Shown in pieces: positions 12,446 to 22,122 of a stretch of DNA of 64,000 bases. Below the pieces are notes generated by a model, which saw only the letters and a program-made list of their open reading frames with translations, ran no database searches and was not told where the DNA came from. Source of the stretch: Leptospira ainazelensis (GTDB lineage Bacteria; Spirochaetota; Leptospiria; Leptospirales; Leptospiraceae); assembly GCF_016918785.1 (NCBI RefSeq), contig NZ_JAFFPT010000078.1:10048-74047 (forward strand), in the 5' to 3' direction. Position numbers and translations under genes: made by a program. Numbering within the stretch: position 1 is the stretch's first letter; each line of letters begins with the position of its first letter.

Positions 12446-13654
12446 ATGAATCTACCAAAGTTCATCCTCCTCTTCTTCCTTATCTTACCGATTTTCGCCG
12501 AAGGCGAACATCCAAATCACGCAATTGGAGAATCTCTACTCAAAATCTCCAAACGCGCAAACTTACCGGAAGCGACGATATCCGGGAACGGATACAGGGC
12601 GGTCGCTTTAGTTGGAGATGTGGACGGAGACAACGGACCGGGAACATTGGGTTACATAAAGAATATGCAAGAAGTAACAAAGGTCCTCAAATCTCGCGGA
12701 GTACAAGTCACCGAATTTTATAGTCCTCGAACATCCTGGGAACAAATCAAAGAAGCGATCCAGGGAGCAAACATAGTCCTGTATGCCGGGCACGGAATCG
12801 GGAGCAATCTTACGAATTCACCTTTTCATCAAAAGTATGTGGGAGGATTCGCTTTGAAGGGGAAATTCGTTTCCAACGAAGAGGTGGAGAATTCTTTAAA
12901 ACCGGCGCCTGGCGCCGTTGTCCTTTTTCTTGGAGCCTGTTTTACTGCGGGGAATATGGCTTATGATATGGGAGTCATTGATGCGGAAGAAACAAAACAC
13001 AGGGTCTCGATGTATTCCGCTCCATTTTTAAAGGCTGGATTTCAAGGGTATTATGCGACCTGGGCCCATTGGACCGCGCAGAGTATCGTAGCGGAACTTT
13101 TTACGGGAAAGAATTTTGGAAGTGTCTACGATACGCAAACCAAAGTCTCCGAAGTGACAAAACTCGATCATCCTGAATTTTCCAATGGAAAACTCTTTTA
13201 TCATCGGGGAGTCCAAGGCGCCAAGGTGGTTTTTGACTATGCATTCGCCGGAAACCCGAACTCCAACCTTTCCAATCGAACTACCCCCGAAGAATCGAAA
13301 CCATCAAACAACCCGCTCCCTCTGACGCCGGAAGAACAGGCTTCCAAAAACAAAGCCCTTATCAAAGCGGTTTACAAGAAGGATCTCAATACCGCTCTTC
13401 GTTTGTTAAACGAAGGCGCCGATCCGAATACGGAAACAAAAAGTTGGAGAATTCTTCATCTTTCCGTTTATTTTGATCTTCCGGAACTCACCAAAATTCT
13501 TCTCGAAAAAAAAGCGGATCCGAACTATCAAGTGGACGGTTATACGGCGTTATCTTTGGCAACCGCATACGGAAGGACCGCGATCATTCCTCTTCTCGAA
13601 GCGGCAGGAGGAACGAAATCCAGATCCACTTCGAGCAAACCGAAACCGCAATAA
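12446..13654 (+). CDS. Secreted caspase-fold (clan CD peptidase-like) protein with C-terminal ankyrin repeats
   Basis: A 402-residue protein. A signal peptide covers 1-18 (PIFAEG). Residues 50-260 look like a caspase/gingipain (peptidase C13/C14/C25-like) domain: a beta strand RAVALVGDVDG, a helix, then hydrophobic strand NIVLYAGHG with candidate catalytic His116, and VVLFLGACFTAGNMA with candidate catalytic Cys165. Both are at the ends of consecutive core strands, as in clan CD. After a Pro/Ser linker (about 275-300), residues 310-392 form about three ankyrin-type units (DLNTALRLLNEGADPN, LTKILLEKKADPN, GYTALSLATAYG). Substrate unknown; periplasmic or exported. Monocistronic, with weak upstream signals. 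Confidence 0.65.
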   Translation: MNLPKFILLFFLILPIFAEGEHPNHAIGESLLKISKRANLPEATISGNGYRAVALVGDVDGDNGPGTLGYIKNMQEVTKVLKSRGVQVTEFYSPRTSWEQIKEAIQGANIVLYAGHGIGSNLTNSPFHQKYVGGFALKGKFVSNEEVENSLKPAPGAVVLFLGACFTAGNMAYDMGVIDAEETKHRVSMYSAPFLKAGFQGYYATWAHWTAQSIVAELFTGKNFGSVYDTQTKVSEVTKLDHPEFSNGKLFYHRGVQGAKVVFDYAFAGNPNSNLSNRTTPEESKPSNNPLPLTPEEQASKNKALIKAVYKKDLNTALRLLNEGADPNTETKSWRILHLSVYFDLPELTKILLEKKADPNYQVDGYTALSLATAYGRTAIIPLLEAAGGTKSRSTSSKPKPQ

Positions 13655-13664
13655 GCCGCTCAGC

Positions 13665-14315
13665 TCACTTTAAAAGTTTGAAAGCATGTGTCCAGGATTG
13701 GGATAAGAATCCGGGGATACACCAAAGAATACAAAGCGGTTCGATCGCACGGGCCGCTTCGACTTTCCCCATATCTTCCGTCTCCCAGCCGAAAGTATCC
13801 AAGATTTCTCTCGTCTGTTTTTTAGAGTTCTCGTCGTTTCCACAGATGAACATACTTGGCTTTCCATCTTTCAAAAGAGGATTGACCATCAAAGAACTAC
13901 CGACCGAGCTGAAACACTTTACAAAGTTCGCCTTAGGATATTCTTTTTGAATCTGTTCCATAAGAGATTCATTATATGATGTGAAAAAATTCAGAACACC
14001 GTTCACGGGCGCGCTATCTCCGATCGGATTCGTAGTATCCAGAATGGTCTTACCGTTTAAGGAATCGCTCCCCGCCAATTTCAAAACCTCCTTCGCCGCG
14101 TTTCCCTTGCAAGCGAGAACAAGGATCTCACCGAAACTCGATGCTTCCGCAAAAGATCCCACCGAAGCGCCTTTTCCGGTTTTGGACAACCAGTCTTTGA
14201 GTTTTTCAGGATCCCTCGTGCCGATCTTTACCTCGGCCCCATACTTAAGGAATCCATCAGCTAACGTCCGCCCAACGATTCCAGATCCTAAAATCCCTAT
14301 TTTCTTTCCTTTCAT
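13665..14315 (-). CDS. NAD(P)-binding reductase, F420-dependent NADP oxidoreductase-like
   Basis: A 216-residue protein with an N-terminal Rossmann fold: GILGSGIVGRTLADGF at about 8-23, a TRDPEK turn that suits NADP phosphate binding, LVLACKGN and ILDTTNPIGD. It continues as in the small F420-oxidoreductase/6-phosphogluconate-dehydrogenase-like family (pfam03807), used in bacteria mostly with NADPH rather than F420. The true substrate is unknown. It converges with the caspase-fold gene (11 bases between stops). Confidence 0.75.
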   Translation of the reverse strand: MKGKKIGILGSGIVGRTLADGFLKYGAEVKIGTRDPEKLKDWLSKTGKGASVGSFAEASSFGEILVLACKGNAAKEVLKLAGSDSLNGKTILDTTNPIGDSAPVNGVLNFFTSYNESLMEQIQKEYPKANFVKCFSSVGSSLMVNPLLKDGKPSMFICGNDENSKKQTREILDTFGWETEDMGKVEAARAIEPLCILWCIPGFLSQSWTHAFKLLK

Positions 14316-14367
14316 TCAAGCCTCCGTTTCAAAATAAATTTCTTTGCGGATGAAAACTGCCGTTTCA

Positions 14368-14390
14368 CCCGCCGCTCTGCGAGCGGCGGG
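14368..14390. repeat. G+C-rich perfect hairpin
   Basis: CCCGCCGCTC and its reverse complement GAGCGGCGGG are separated by TGC: a perfect 10-bp stem with a 3-nt loop. There is no T-run on either side, so it is not a canonical terminator. It lies in the 301-base gap between divergent genes 13665-14315 and 14617-15126; a protein-binding or RNA-structural role is open. Confidence 0.6.
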
Positions 14391-14537
14391 TCCGCCTCTT
14401 CTTCAAAACAACCTTCCCACTTAGACGTCCTTGTATCCTGTTTACTCCCAAGGAAAGACTCCGTTATTATAAAAACGAAACTTTCAAATTAGGAAAATAT
14501 TTGTTTCCTCAAAAGATGAGATGTTCACCCTGGATTC

Positions 14538-14564
14538 TTAGAATCGGATCGAGTCCGATTCTAA
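14538..14564. promoter_or_regulatory. 11-bp inverted repeat upstream of exported-protein gene
   Basis: TTAGAATCGGA and TCCGATTCTAA flank a 5-base centre (TCGAG). The arms are perfect. It ends about 50 bases before the ATG of the exported protein at 14617, so it could be an operator for that gene or a hairpin in its leader. The rest of the gap shows only an AAGGAG ribosome-binding site. Confidence 0.5.
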
Positions 14565-14616
14565 TCTAAGGTATTCCAATTTCAAATGAGAATACAACTT
14601 TGACAAGGAGTCAAAA

Positions 14617-15126
14617 ATGAAAAAAAAGTTTCACTCTATAACCGCGATTTTGGCCTTCGCGATTTCTCTAACTCTCCTACCCTCTCTTCTTTTTGCCGAA
14701 GAGGACGCGCACTACATTCAACCGGATGACTTTTTTATTTCCAAAGAAGAATTCAAAAATCAGTCTTGGATTTACCTTCACCTCGCCAAACAACTCACTC
14801 CTCCGTCTGCAAAGACAAAAAGCGAAGGAGAGTTTTTACAAGTTCACGACGGAAATAAGGTCTGGACTAAATTCTTTTATTCTACCGAAATCGCAAAACA
14901 AAACGATCTCAAAATCGGAATAAACGTGATCATAGCTGACCTAGGAACCGAAGACGGTTATCGAGCGCCTGAAAACAAAGAAGAAGCTCGAACTTGTTCC
15001 TGGTTTATCGCAAAAATCACCGATGTTTCCGATCTCTACAAAGGGGTCGTCACCGTATCCGGCGGATATAAAATCAAAGTAGACGCAATCCGAGTTCCCG
15101 TAAAACCGATTCACAAAGGGAAATAA
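14617..15126 (+). CDS. Exported protein of unknown function
   Basis: A 169-residue protein with a strong signal peptide (MKKKFHSITAILAFAISLTL..LLFAEED, cleavage near residue 27). The mature part begins YIQPDDFFISKEEFKNQSWIY and has a Lys/Glu-rich beta pattern (GEFLQVHDGNKVWTKFFY, GGYKIKVDAIRVPVKP). No domain is recognised. RBS AAGGAG, 8 nt upstream. It is followed at once by a strong terminator, so it is monocistronic; the inverted repeat at 14538-14564 may control it. Confidence 0.75.
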   Translation: MKKKFHSITAILAFAISLTLLPSLLFAEEDAHYIQPDDFFISKEEFKNQSWIYLHLAKQLTPPSAKTKSEGEFLQVHDGNKVWTKFFYSTEIAKQNDLKIGINVIIADLGTEDGYRAPENKEEARTCSWFIAKITDVSDLYKGVVTVSGGYKIKVDAIRVPVKPIHKGK

Positions 15127-15152
15127 TTTCTCCGTTTTATCGTTTTGAAAAA

Positions 15153-15180
15153 GGCCGAGAAAACTCGGCCTTTTTTATTT
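15153..15180 (+). terminator. Rho-independent terminator
   Basis: GGCCGAG, loop AAAA, CTCGGCC, then TTTTTT. It lies 27 bases after the stop of the exported protein at 14617-15126. Confidence 0.9.
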
Positions 15181-15302
15181 TCATCCAAAACGGCACTTCT
15201 GCTTTCAAAAACCTTCTTTTTCGGCGAATATCGATTCTTTAGAACGTTTCCAGTTTTTTTAAAAAATTTCAGAACTTTTCTGCAACAAGCTTCCTCAGTT
15301 CG

Positions 15303-15326
15303 GCTCCTATTTATTACAATAGGAGC
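15303..15326 (+). promoter_or_regulatory. Hairpin that buries the desaturase ribosome-binding site
   Basis: GCTCCTAT and ATAGGAGC are perfect complements around an 8-nt loop (TTATTACA). The AGGAG of the 3' arm (15321-15325) is the only good ribosome-binding site for the ATG at 15336. When folded, the hairpin would hide it. The stem is short and half A/U-G/C mixed, the sort of structure that can open with temperature or be held by a ligand or protein. It could also be a dyad operator in DNA. A functional role is inference. Confidence 0.55.
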
Positions 15327-15335
15327 TAATATTCA

Positions 15336-16151
15336 ATGGCAATCATTCTTACCTTCTTTTTCGCACACTGGTTTTTATCGGCCTTTGTTCAGTCCTTCTT
15401 TCTTCACAGATACGCGGCTCACGCGATGTTTAAGATGAACAAGTTCTGGGAAAAATTCTTTTATATTTTTACCTGTGTCGCTCAAGGTTCTTCCTTTTTA
15501 AATCCTCGCGCTTATGCGATTATGCACAGACAACACCACGCTTACAGCGATACTGCGAAAGATCCGCATTCTCCGATCGCCTCTAAGGGTTTTTTGGACA
15601 TGATGTGGAAGACCGCACTCAACTACGAAGCGATTTTGGATGAAAAAGCGAACGTCGAAAAAGACTTTCGAGGAAACTATCCGCAGTGGCCTGCGATCGA
15701 TAAACTCAGCGATTCTTGGCCGTTTCGTTTGACCTGTGGAACACTCTACACGTTATTCTACCTTTACTTTGTTCCTGCCGGTCAATATGGATGGTATCTT
15801 TTACTTCCGATCCACTGGTTGATGGGACCGATTCATGGAGCGATCGTAAACTGGTGCGGACATATGTATGGTTATAGAAACCACAAAGAAAATCCTGATC
15901 ATTCGAAAAATACTCTTTTCGTGGATTTTTTGATCGCTGGAGAATTGTATCAAAACAATCACCACGCACATCCGAATTCTCCGAATTTTGCATTTCGTTG
16001 GTTTGAATTGGATCTAACCTATCAAGCCATGAAGGTTCTGCATCTTTTGAAAATTATCAAAATCCAAAGAGCCGTCTGGACGGAAAAAGGGAAAAAGATT
16101 CTTCGGGGATCCGATGTCATCGTCGATCCTTCCCCCAGCGTAGCCGCTTAA
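15336..16151 (+). CDS. Membrane fatty-acid (acyl) desaturase
   Basis: A 271-residue integral membrane di-iron desaturase. Histidine boxes: HRYAAH (about 24-29), HRQHH (about 64-68), NWCGH, and [10 protein letters not shown] (about 205-214). Hydrophobic segments lie before box 1 and between boxes 2 and 3. These are the features of delta-9 acyl-CoA/acyl-lipid desaturases, which add a cis double bond to saturated chains and so tune membrane fluidity. Electrons probably come from a ferredoxin or cytochrome elsewhere. The RBS is folded into a hairpin (see 15303-15326), and a terminator follows, so it is a single-gene unit. Confidence 0.85.
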   Translation: MAIILTFFFAHWFLSAFVQSFFLHRYAAHAMFKMNKFWEKFFYIFTCVAQGSSFLNPRAYAIMHRQHHAYSDTAKDPHSPIASKGFLDMMWKTALNYEAILDEKANVEKDFRGNYPQWPAIDKLSDSWPFRLTCGTLYTLFYLYFVPAGQYGWYLLLPIHWLMGPIHGAIVNWCGHMYGYRNHKENPDHSKNTLFVDFLIAGELYQNNHHAHPNSPNFAFRWFELDLTYQAMKVLHLLKIIKIQRAVWTEKGKKILRGSDVIVDPSPSVAA

Positions 16152-16169
16152 GAATTGCTCCTATTACAA

Positions 16170-16190
16170 GCCCGCCTTCGGCGGGCTTTT
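16170..16190 (+). terminator. Rho-independent terminator of the desaturase gene
   Basis: GCCCGCC, loop TTC, GGCGGGC, then TTTT. It begins 18 bases after the desaturase stop. Confidence 0.85.
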
Positions 16191-16282
16191 CATTTTATAA
16201 CCCACTTTCTTATTTAGAACCTCTCCCAAAATCGTAAAAGAAACCGCTTCAAGATTCAATGAGCTCGTATTCGGAAACGCGG

Positions 16283-16324
16283 GAGTTCCCACATTCAAAG
16301 AACTAGTCTCAAATGTGGGAACTC
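16283..16324. repeat. 13-bp inverted repeat
   Basis: GAGTTCCCACATT (16283-16295) and its exact reverse complement AATGTGGGAACTC (16312-16324) flank 16 bases. It carries the GGAACTC core seen in other small palindromes of the window and ends 18 bases before the left end of the MITE-like element at 16343. Confidence 0.7.
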
Positions 16325-16342
16325 ACACCCCCGTGCAAACCC

Positions 16343-16594
16343 ATAACCTTACCCACAAAGTGGACTGAATCTTTAAAAGAATCTGTCGGAACAGCGACAG
16401 TCCTCCGTGAAACGAAAGCCCCGCCCAAATTTCGGGTGGAGGGGTGGGAGGCGGAAAAACTCCGGGAGACTTTTGCTCTATCATAAAAACCTTATCTTTG
16501 CAAGTAAAAAGTCTCGAATGTAGGAACTCCTACAAGAATTCCGATGGCCCCCTTGTTGATTCCAAATCGTTTTTCCATTTGCGGGTAAGGATAT
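16343..16594 (+). mobile_element. MITE-like element, copy A
   Basis: About 252 bases bounded by imperfect inverted repeats: ATAACCTTACCCACAA at the left and the complement-like TTGCGGGTAAGGATAT at the right (two mismatches). Copy B at 34534-34784 is in the opposite orientation and matches it along its whole length (roughly four in five bases by eye). Shared internal blocks include GTGGACTGAATCTT, TCCTCCGTGAAACGAAAG, TGCTCTATCATAAAA, GCAAGTAAAAAGTCTCGAA and the palindrome TGTAGGAACTCCTACA. It has no gene of its own; the 67-codon frame inside is not preserved in copy B. No target duplication was found. Confidence 0.7.
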
Positions 16595-16956
16595 GGTGCA
16601 TACCAAAGGAACGATTAGGAATCCAACAAAACGTCGATGAGACGTAATTTGTGGAAACTCCTGCACATGGATTAGAATTTTATAATTTAGGATTCTCGTA
16701 TTTTGAGGCTTTTGGACGATTTCAAATTTTTTCAGACGAACTCTGAAATCAAATCAGAGGATGTGAAGAATCGCCTCCTTCCCACGAATAGCATCAGCAT
16801 CCATCCTTTCTCCCCACAAAAAAAATTCATCGAAAGAACTTGTTTGAATTCGGACTTTAAGTTGGTCCGACATAGAATCAGGAAAGAATTTAAACGTTTC
16901 GAATACTCGGTAAAAAGTAGGAACTCACACATCAGAAAGATTTTTCAAAAAGAATC
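16595..16956. other. Intergenic, no gene recognised
   Basis: Between the MITE-like element and the gene ending at 16957. It holds a loose half copy of the small-palindrome motif (GTAGGAACTCACAC near 16917). A 98-codon plus-strand frame (16703-16999) overlaps a real gene and has no ribosome-binding site or recognisable product. Confidence 0.4.
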
Positions 16957-17430
16957 CTATTCCAAATTCTCCAGATCCTTTAAAACTTCTTCTTCGTAAT
17001 TTTTTTTGAGGGTTTCGAGAAAGTTTTCAGGAAGAGGGATTTTATCGTTTAGGACGAGGGAGAACAATTCGTTTAACAATTTCTTTTCTTCAAAACCGGT
17101 AAAGAGCCATTCTAAAAGTTCCAGAGCGAGATCCAACTTTCCTTCCGAGGAAATCATCGTTCTAAATTCGTTTTTGATTTCTTCAGTTTTTCCGACCTTT
17201 AAAAAACCGCGAATCTTTTCGGGATAAAGATTCATCAACGTCTGTTTTTTTGCGTTCGGGGTAAACACAAAACCCTTTTGGCCCGGTGAAAGATGGGAGC
17301 CCACGGCTTCTTCGGCTGATTCCGAAGATACATTCAATTCTTTTAATGTTTTTAGAAGCACTTCTCCGAGCAGAAAATCCCGGAACGGATAAAACGGAAA
17401 TCCCGCCCCCGACGAGGAATCCGAACTCAT
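16957..17430 (-). CDS. Protein of unknown function, in operon with anti-sigma-type kinase
   Basis: A 157-residue, acidic, mainly helical protein without signal peptide or membrane segment. It starts in an ATGA overlap with the stop of the HATPase gene upstream. Its C-terminus is Leu/Glu-rich ([21 protein letters not shown]), suggesting helix packing with a partner. Not recognised. From context, it may be a partner or modulator of the switch kinase (inference). Confidence 0.65.
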   Translation of the reverse strand: MSSDSSSGAGFPFYPFRDFLLGEVLLKTLKELNVSSESAEEAVGSHLSPGQKGFVFTPNAKKQTLMNLYPEKIRGFLKVGKTEEIKNEFRTMISSEGKLDLALELLEWLFTGFEEKKLLNELFSLVLNDKIPLPENFLETLKKNYEEEVLKDLENLE

Positions 17431-18347
17431 TCCTTTTCGATCTCCACCTGTTTACGAACCTTTTCGAACAAGTTTTCCAATTCTCCAGGCGTAAACTCGC
17501 GGGTCGGCTCAAAGGAACAAAATACAGCTCTATAATACTTGTCCTTATGCACGAGATAGAATCCGGCTTCTTCCATCAACGTGCGAAGTTTGGTTTCTCT
17601 GGATGCGGTGACCACGATCGTCACGGAGGACAACTTACTCTTTCTGTGATCGATATGAAAATAACAAAGGGCTTCTTCCGGATCCAAACGGTCGATTTCT
17701 TCTTTGATCTCGTCAAAACTCGTTACGTCCCTCGGTCCCTTCGGATCCCTGTAATTGATCAAAACCCTTTTGAAGTAGTGAACCTTGTTTCCTTCTGGAG
17801 TGATTTCGACGCCGTTTAAAACCCTTCTCTCGTCGGCGAGTTCTTTCATTAAAAACTCCCCTCTTCCCCGGGAACTTTCGATATCGAAAAGTTCGGAGGA
17901 GAAATCCCCTTTTTTTACGTTCTCGTTGATTTGAGAAAGAGTGTATTTCATTCCGGGTTTCATCTCGTGTTTGAAAGACATCTTAAAAAACGGGTTTACG
18001 ACTTCATTATGTAATTCTAATTCGATTTCGGCGTATTTTCCCTGTCCGTGTTCCACGATGTTCTGCGTGGCCTCGGTCGCTATGATTCGGATCGTATCGG
18101 GATCCAGTCCGGCTAAAGACGAATAACGGTGTACGAAATTTTTAATCTCGTAGAGGGTTCCCAAACTTTCGTCGATCCTTCCTCGGATTTCATTCTCGAC
18201 GATCTCTTCTCGAAAAATTCTCGCGTAGTATCTTACGCTTGCCATCCCCTTTTTTAAGTAAGGAGATTGAGCCGTATTTTCGATTTGCCGTTTGAGTTTT
18301 TTGTTTTCATCTTCTAATTCTTGAATTCGTTTCTCTTCTGGGGACAT
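17427..18347 (-). CDS. RsbW-like HATPase (anti-sigma regulatory kinase) with extra C-terminal domain
   Basis: The start is taken at the ATG at 18347, giving 306 aa; a GTG at 18422 would add 25 residues. An N-terminal coiled coil ([18 protein letters not shown]) precedes a GHKL ATPase with N-box [10 protein letters not shown] and a Gly box in [17 protein letters not shown]. After about residue 200 comes a domain not usual in RsbW ([19 protein letters not shown]...). RsbW-type kinases bind a sigma factor or other target and phosphorylate a STAS antagonist. The STAS protein at 22119 and the phosphatase at 18585 are the obvious partners. Divergent from the phosphatase gene. Confidence 0.7.
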   Translation of the reverse strand: MSPEEKRIQELEDENKKLKRQIENTAQSPYLKKGMASVRYYARIFREEIVENEIRGRIDESLGTLYEIKNFVHRYSSLAGLDPDTIRIIATEATQNIVEHGQGKYAEIELELHNEVVNPFFKMSFKHEMKPGMKYTLSQINENVKKGDFSSELFDIESSRGRGEFLMKELADERRVLNGVEITPEGNKVHYFKRVLINYRDPKGPRDVTSFDEIKEEIDRLDPEEALCYFHIDHRKSKLSSVTIVVTASRETKLRTLMEEAGFYLVHKDKYYRAVFCSFEPTREFTPGELENLFEKVRKQVEIEKE

Positions 18348-18584
18348 AAAGCTCTTTATTTCTGTAACGAGATTTTCACATTCCCGATCTGAAAACCGGG
18401 GGATTTCTAAACTACCTTCCACTGCTATGGGTTCAAGTGATAATTCACTTTCGATGCTGAAAAAACAAATCGAGCCGATTTAGACCTTTAGAATTTTTTT
18501 CGAGCCGGCTCGATTCCGATGAAAAAATTCTCAACATTTGAAATCGAATGAACTGAGTATATCTCGAACCCGAGCGAGTTTTTT

Positions 18585-20984
18585 ATGAGTTTCCGACAAA
18601 AAATATTTTTAATCCTAAGTGCAAGTCAATTGTTCCTTGTTCTCATTCTCGCGTTTACTTTCATTCAGATGATCGACCGAGTCAAAAACGAACCCCAGGA
18701 CAAACGCGCCCTAGACAAATCCGTAGACTTTCAAAAAGAGCTCAGACATAAGGAAGAAACGATTCGTTTTATGCTAAAAGAGTTGGAACGAAATTCGAAA
18801 ACGATTTCGATCTTAGAATCCGGTTCGAACAACCGCTCACTCTTGAATTCCCAACGGGAATACTTTTTGGGGATCATGAAACAATACGACCTTTCGATCT
18901 TTGAAGTGATCTCCGCTTCGGGCAAAGTTGTCTATCGTTTTCACAGACCTGCGGATTTCGGAGACGATAAATCCAAACAGAAGATCGTGCAGGAAGCTCT
19001 CAAGGGTAAGATCGCTTCCACTCTGGAACTCGGTCACAGCGGCTTGGGTCTTCGTGTAACATCGCCTCTACGAAACGGCTCTTTGGTGTTAGTCGGGCAG
19101 GTCGTGGATCAAAAATTCACCGAGAATATCACGGGGTCCACGGATGTCCACATGGCTATTTACGAAAAGGACAAACAGATCTCGGTTTCCGGCGATCAAA
19201 TCCAGAAGTATCTAAAGAATCATCAGCTCCCCTCTCTCAAAAGCGGATCCCGTTTTCCCTTTGACGGAAAGTATTTTTATCTCACAAGAATTCCTTACGA
19301 AAACAAGGGTCTCACCAATTTAGCGCTCGAGTTCGTTCTAATGATCGACGAGACGGAGCTTCATACGACCACACAGAATCTCTGGATATATTGCGGTCTT
19401 TTAGCGCTTTCGATTTTTATAGGAATTCTTCTCGTATCGTATCTTTTTTCGAGGGACATCATCAACGCCGTCAAAGCCTTAAACTTCGCGATGAAAAATC
19501 CGTCCGAAGACGAGACCACCATCATCGATCTGGATCGCACGGATGAACTCGGTCAGATGGGAGAAGTATTCGTTCACATGAAAAAGGAACTTTTGGATCA
19601 TCAGCTTTTTCTGGAAAGAAAGGTAGAAGAAAAAACCCAGGAACTTCAGGACACCCTGAGCGAAGTCCAAGCTTTGAAGGAAAAACAGGACGGGGATTAT
19701 TATCTCACCTCTCTTCTCATCCAGCCTCTGACTGCGCTTCGTTATTCCGATGAAAACACAAGGATAGAATCCGTTCTCAAACAAAAAAAGGAATTTCAAT
19801 TCAGAACTAAAAATTCCGAAATCGGAGGTGATCTCTGCTCCATCCAAGAGATCACCCTTATGGGAAAAAACTATGTAGTCATCTTGAACGCCGACGCGAT
19901 GGGTAAATCCATCCAAGGAGCGGGCGGAGCCTTGGTGATGGGAACCGTTTTTAAGGCGATCATCACAAGAACACTCCTCTCCCGTTCCAACCAGAAAAAA
20001 ACTCCGGAGAAATGGTTAAAGGACTGTTATACGGAACTCCAAAACGTCTTTGTAACGTTCGACGGAAGTATGTTAGTTTCGGCGGTGATCGCGTTATTTG
20101 ATCAGGAAACAGGAGCCTTATATTCGATCAACGCGGAACATCCTTGGATGGTTCTCTACAGGGACGGAAAGGCGAACTTTCTAGATCCCGAACTTCTTCT
20201 TCGTAAGATCGGATTTACCGAAAACGCATCGGAACCGATCATCCGCGTTTTTAAACTCGAACCGAACGATTTCGTTTTTATAGGCTCGGACGGAAGAGAC
20301 GATCTCCTTCTGAAAAGACCGGGCTCCGAAGAAACGTTTATGAACGAGGACGAAACCCTATTCTTACGGCTCGTGGAACTCGCAAACGGAGACCTCGCCG
20401 ATCTCGAAAAACTGCTCCATCACGCGGGAGAAGTCACGGACGATCTTTCCATTATGAAAATTGCATATAAAACCGAAGTGGAACTCCCTCTGCAAAAAAT
20501 TCCATCCGCCGGAGACGAATACAACCGTCTGGTAAAAGAGGGAATTCAGGAAATCCGAAAAAAAAATCTAAAAGTCACAAGGGAACTTTTCGAAAAGGCT
20601 CTTACAATCAGCGACGCGGATCCGGGTCTTTACAAACAACTCGCGAGAATCTGCATCAACCAAAAGGATTTTTCCGCGGCGGCCGCTTATTCCGAAAGTT
20701 ACGTGGATAAGTTTCCGTTCGACAACGAATTCTTATATTACACTTCCTTTGCGTTGCGTAAGATCAAAGAATATTCCAAGGCGATCGAATATTCGGAACG
20801 TCTTCGTTCCCGCGAACCTGAAAATATCCGAAACCTAAAACATCTTGTGGAACTCTACAGACTCGTCGGAAATCGTTCCAAGTTCCGTTTTATCATGACG
20901 AACCTAAAGGCGCTCGTCGCGGAAAAAGAAGCCAGAGACGAAGACTACGATCAGGACGTTTCTTCCGAAACGATTCTGGTTTAA
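18585..20984 (+). CDS. Membrane SpoIIE-type Ser/Thr phosphatase with HAMP and TPR
   Basis: A 799-residue protein: TM1 about 8-30; periplasmic sensory region 31-260 (cache-like); TM2 about 263-287; HAMP (about 288-340, ending DELGQMGEVFVHMKKEL); a short coiled coil; PP2C/SpoIIE catalytic domain about 370-625 with EIGGDLCSI, NADAMGKSIQGAGGALVMG and FVFIGSDGRDDLL (metal-binding aspartates); then TPRs from about 640 to 760. Such phosphatases dephosphorylate the STAS antagonist and release the target of the anti-sigma kinase. The sensory part would couple an external signal to the switch. Followed by a strongly structured region (20996-21063). Confidence 0.85.
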   Translation: MSFRQKIFLILSASQLFLVLILAFTFIQMIDRVKNEPQDKRALDKSVDFQKELRHKEETIRFMLKELERNSKTISILESGSNNRSLLNSQREYFLGIMKQYDLSIFEVISASGKVVYRFHRPADFGDDKSKQKIVQEALKGKIASTLELGHSGLGLRVTSPLRNGSLVLVGQVVDQKFTENITGSTDVHMAIYEKDKQISVSGDQIQKYLKNHQLPSLKSGSRFPFDGKYFYLTRIPYENKGLTNLALEFVLMIDETELHTTTQNLWIYCGLLALSIFIGILLVSYLFSRDIINAVKALNFAMKNPSEDETTIIDLDRTDELGQMGEVFVHMKKELLDHQLFLERKVEEKTQELQDTLSEVQALKEKQDGDYYLTSLLIQPLTALRYSDENTRIESVLKQKKEFQFRTKNSEIGGDLCSIQEITLMGKNYVVILNADAMGKSIQGAGGALVMGTVFKAIITRTLLSRSNQKKTPEKWLKDCYTELQNVFVTFDGSMLVSAVIALFDQETGALYSINAEHPWMVLYRDGKANFLDPELLLRKIGFTENASEPIIRVFKLEPNDFVFIGSDGRDDLLLKRPGSEETFMNEDETLFLRLVELANGDLADLEKLLHHAGEVTDDLSIMKIAYKTEVELPLQKIPSAGDEYNRLVKEGIQEIRKKNLKVTRELFEKALTISDADPGLYKQLARICINQKDFSAAAAYSESYVDKFPFDNEFLYYTSFALRKIKEYSKAIEYSERLRSREPENIRNLKHLVELYRLVGNRSKFRFIMTNLKALVAEKEARDEDYDQDVSSETILV

Positions 20985-20995
20985 TTTAAAAACGC

Positions 20996-21063
20996 GGAGC
21001 GTCCGATTCTTACCGATCCTTTTTTCGGAAAGAATCGAACGGCGCGCAAAACCGAAACGCTCC
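20996..21063. other. Nested inverted repeats after the phosphatase gene
   Basis: Outer arms GGAGCGT (20996-21002) and ACGCTCC (21057-21063) enclose inner arms CGATTCTT (21004-21011) and AAGAATCG (21030-21037), and inside those CCGA and TCGG around a T-run. In RNA this would be a compound hairpin starting 12 bases past the stop. It may work as a terminator or stabilising 3' end; there is no long trailing T-run. Confidence 0.55.
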
Positions 21064-21210
21064 CCACTGAACGTTCCGTAATCCTCAAGACCGGTTTTGT
21101 GAAACAATTCTCCCTCTAAAACATTCTTCGCAAAAACCTTCCTTTCAACCGGAAACAAAAGACCGGAAACTCCCAAAAAATGGGTTTCTGTTTTCCAAAG
21201 GATCTTGTAT

Positions 21211-22118
<908 letters not shown>

Positions 22119-22122
<4 letters not shown>

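Noticed and set aside
16444..16647. 67-codon ORF in MITE-like copy A
   Set aside because: Frame not preserved in copy B; crosses the right end of the element.
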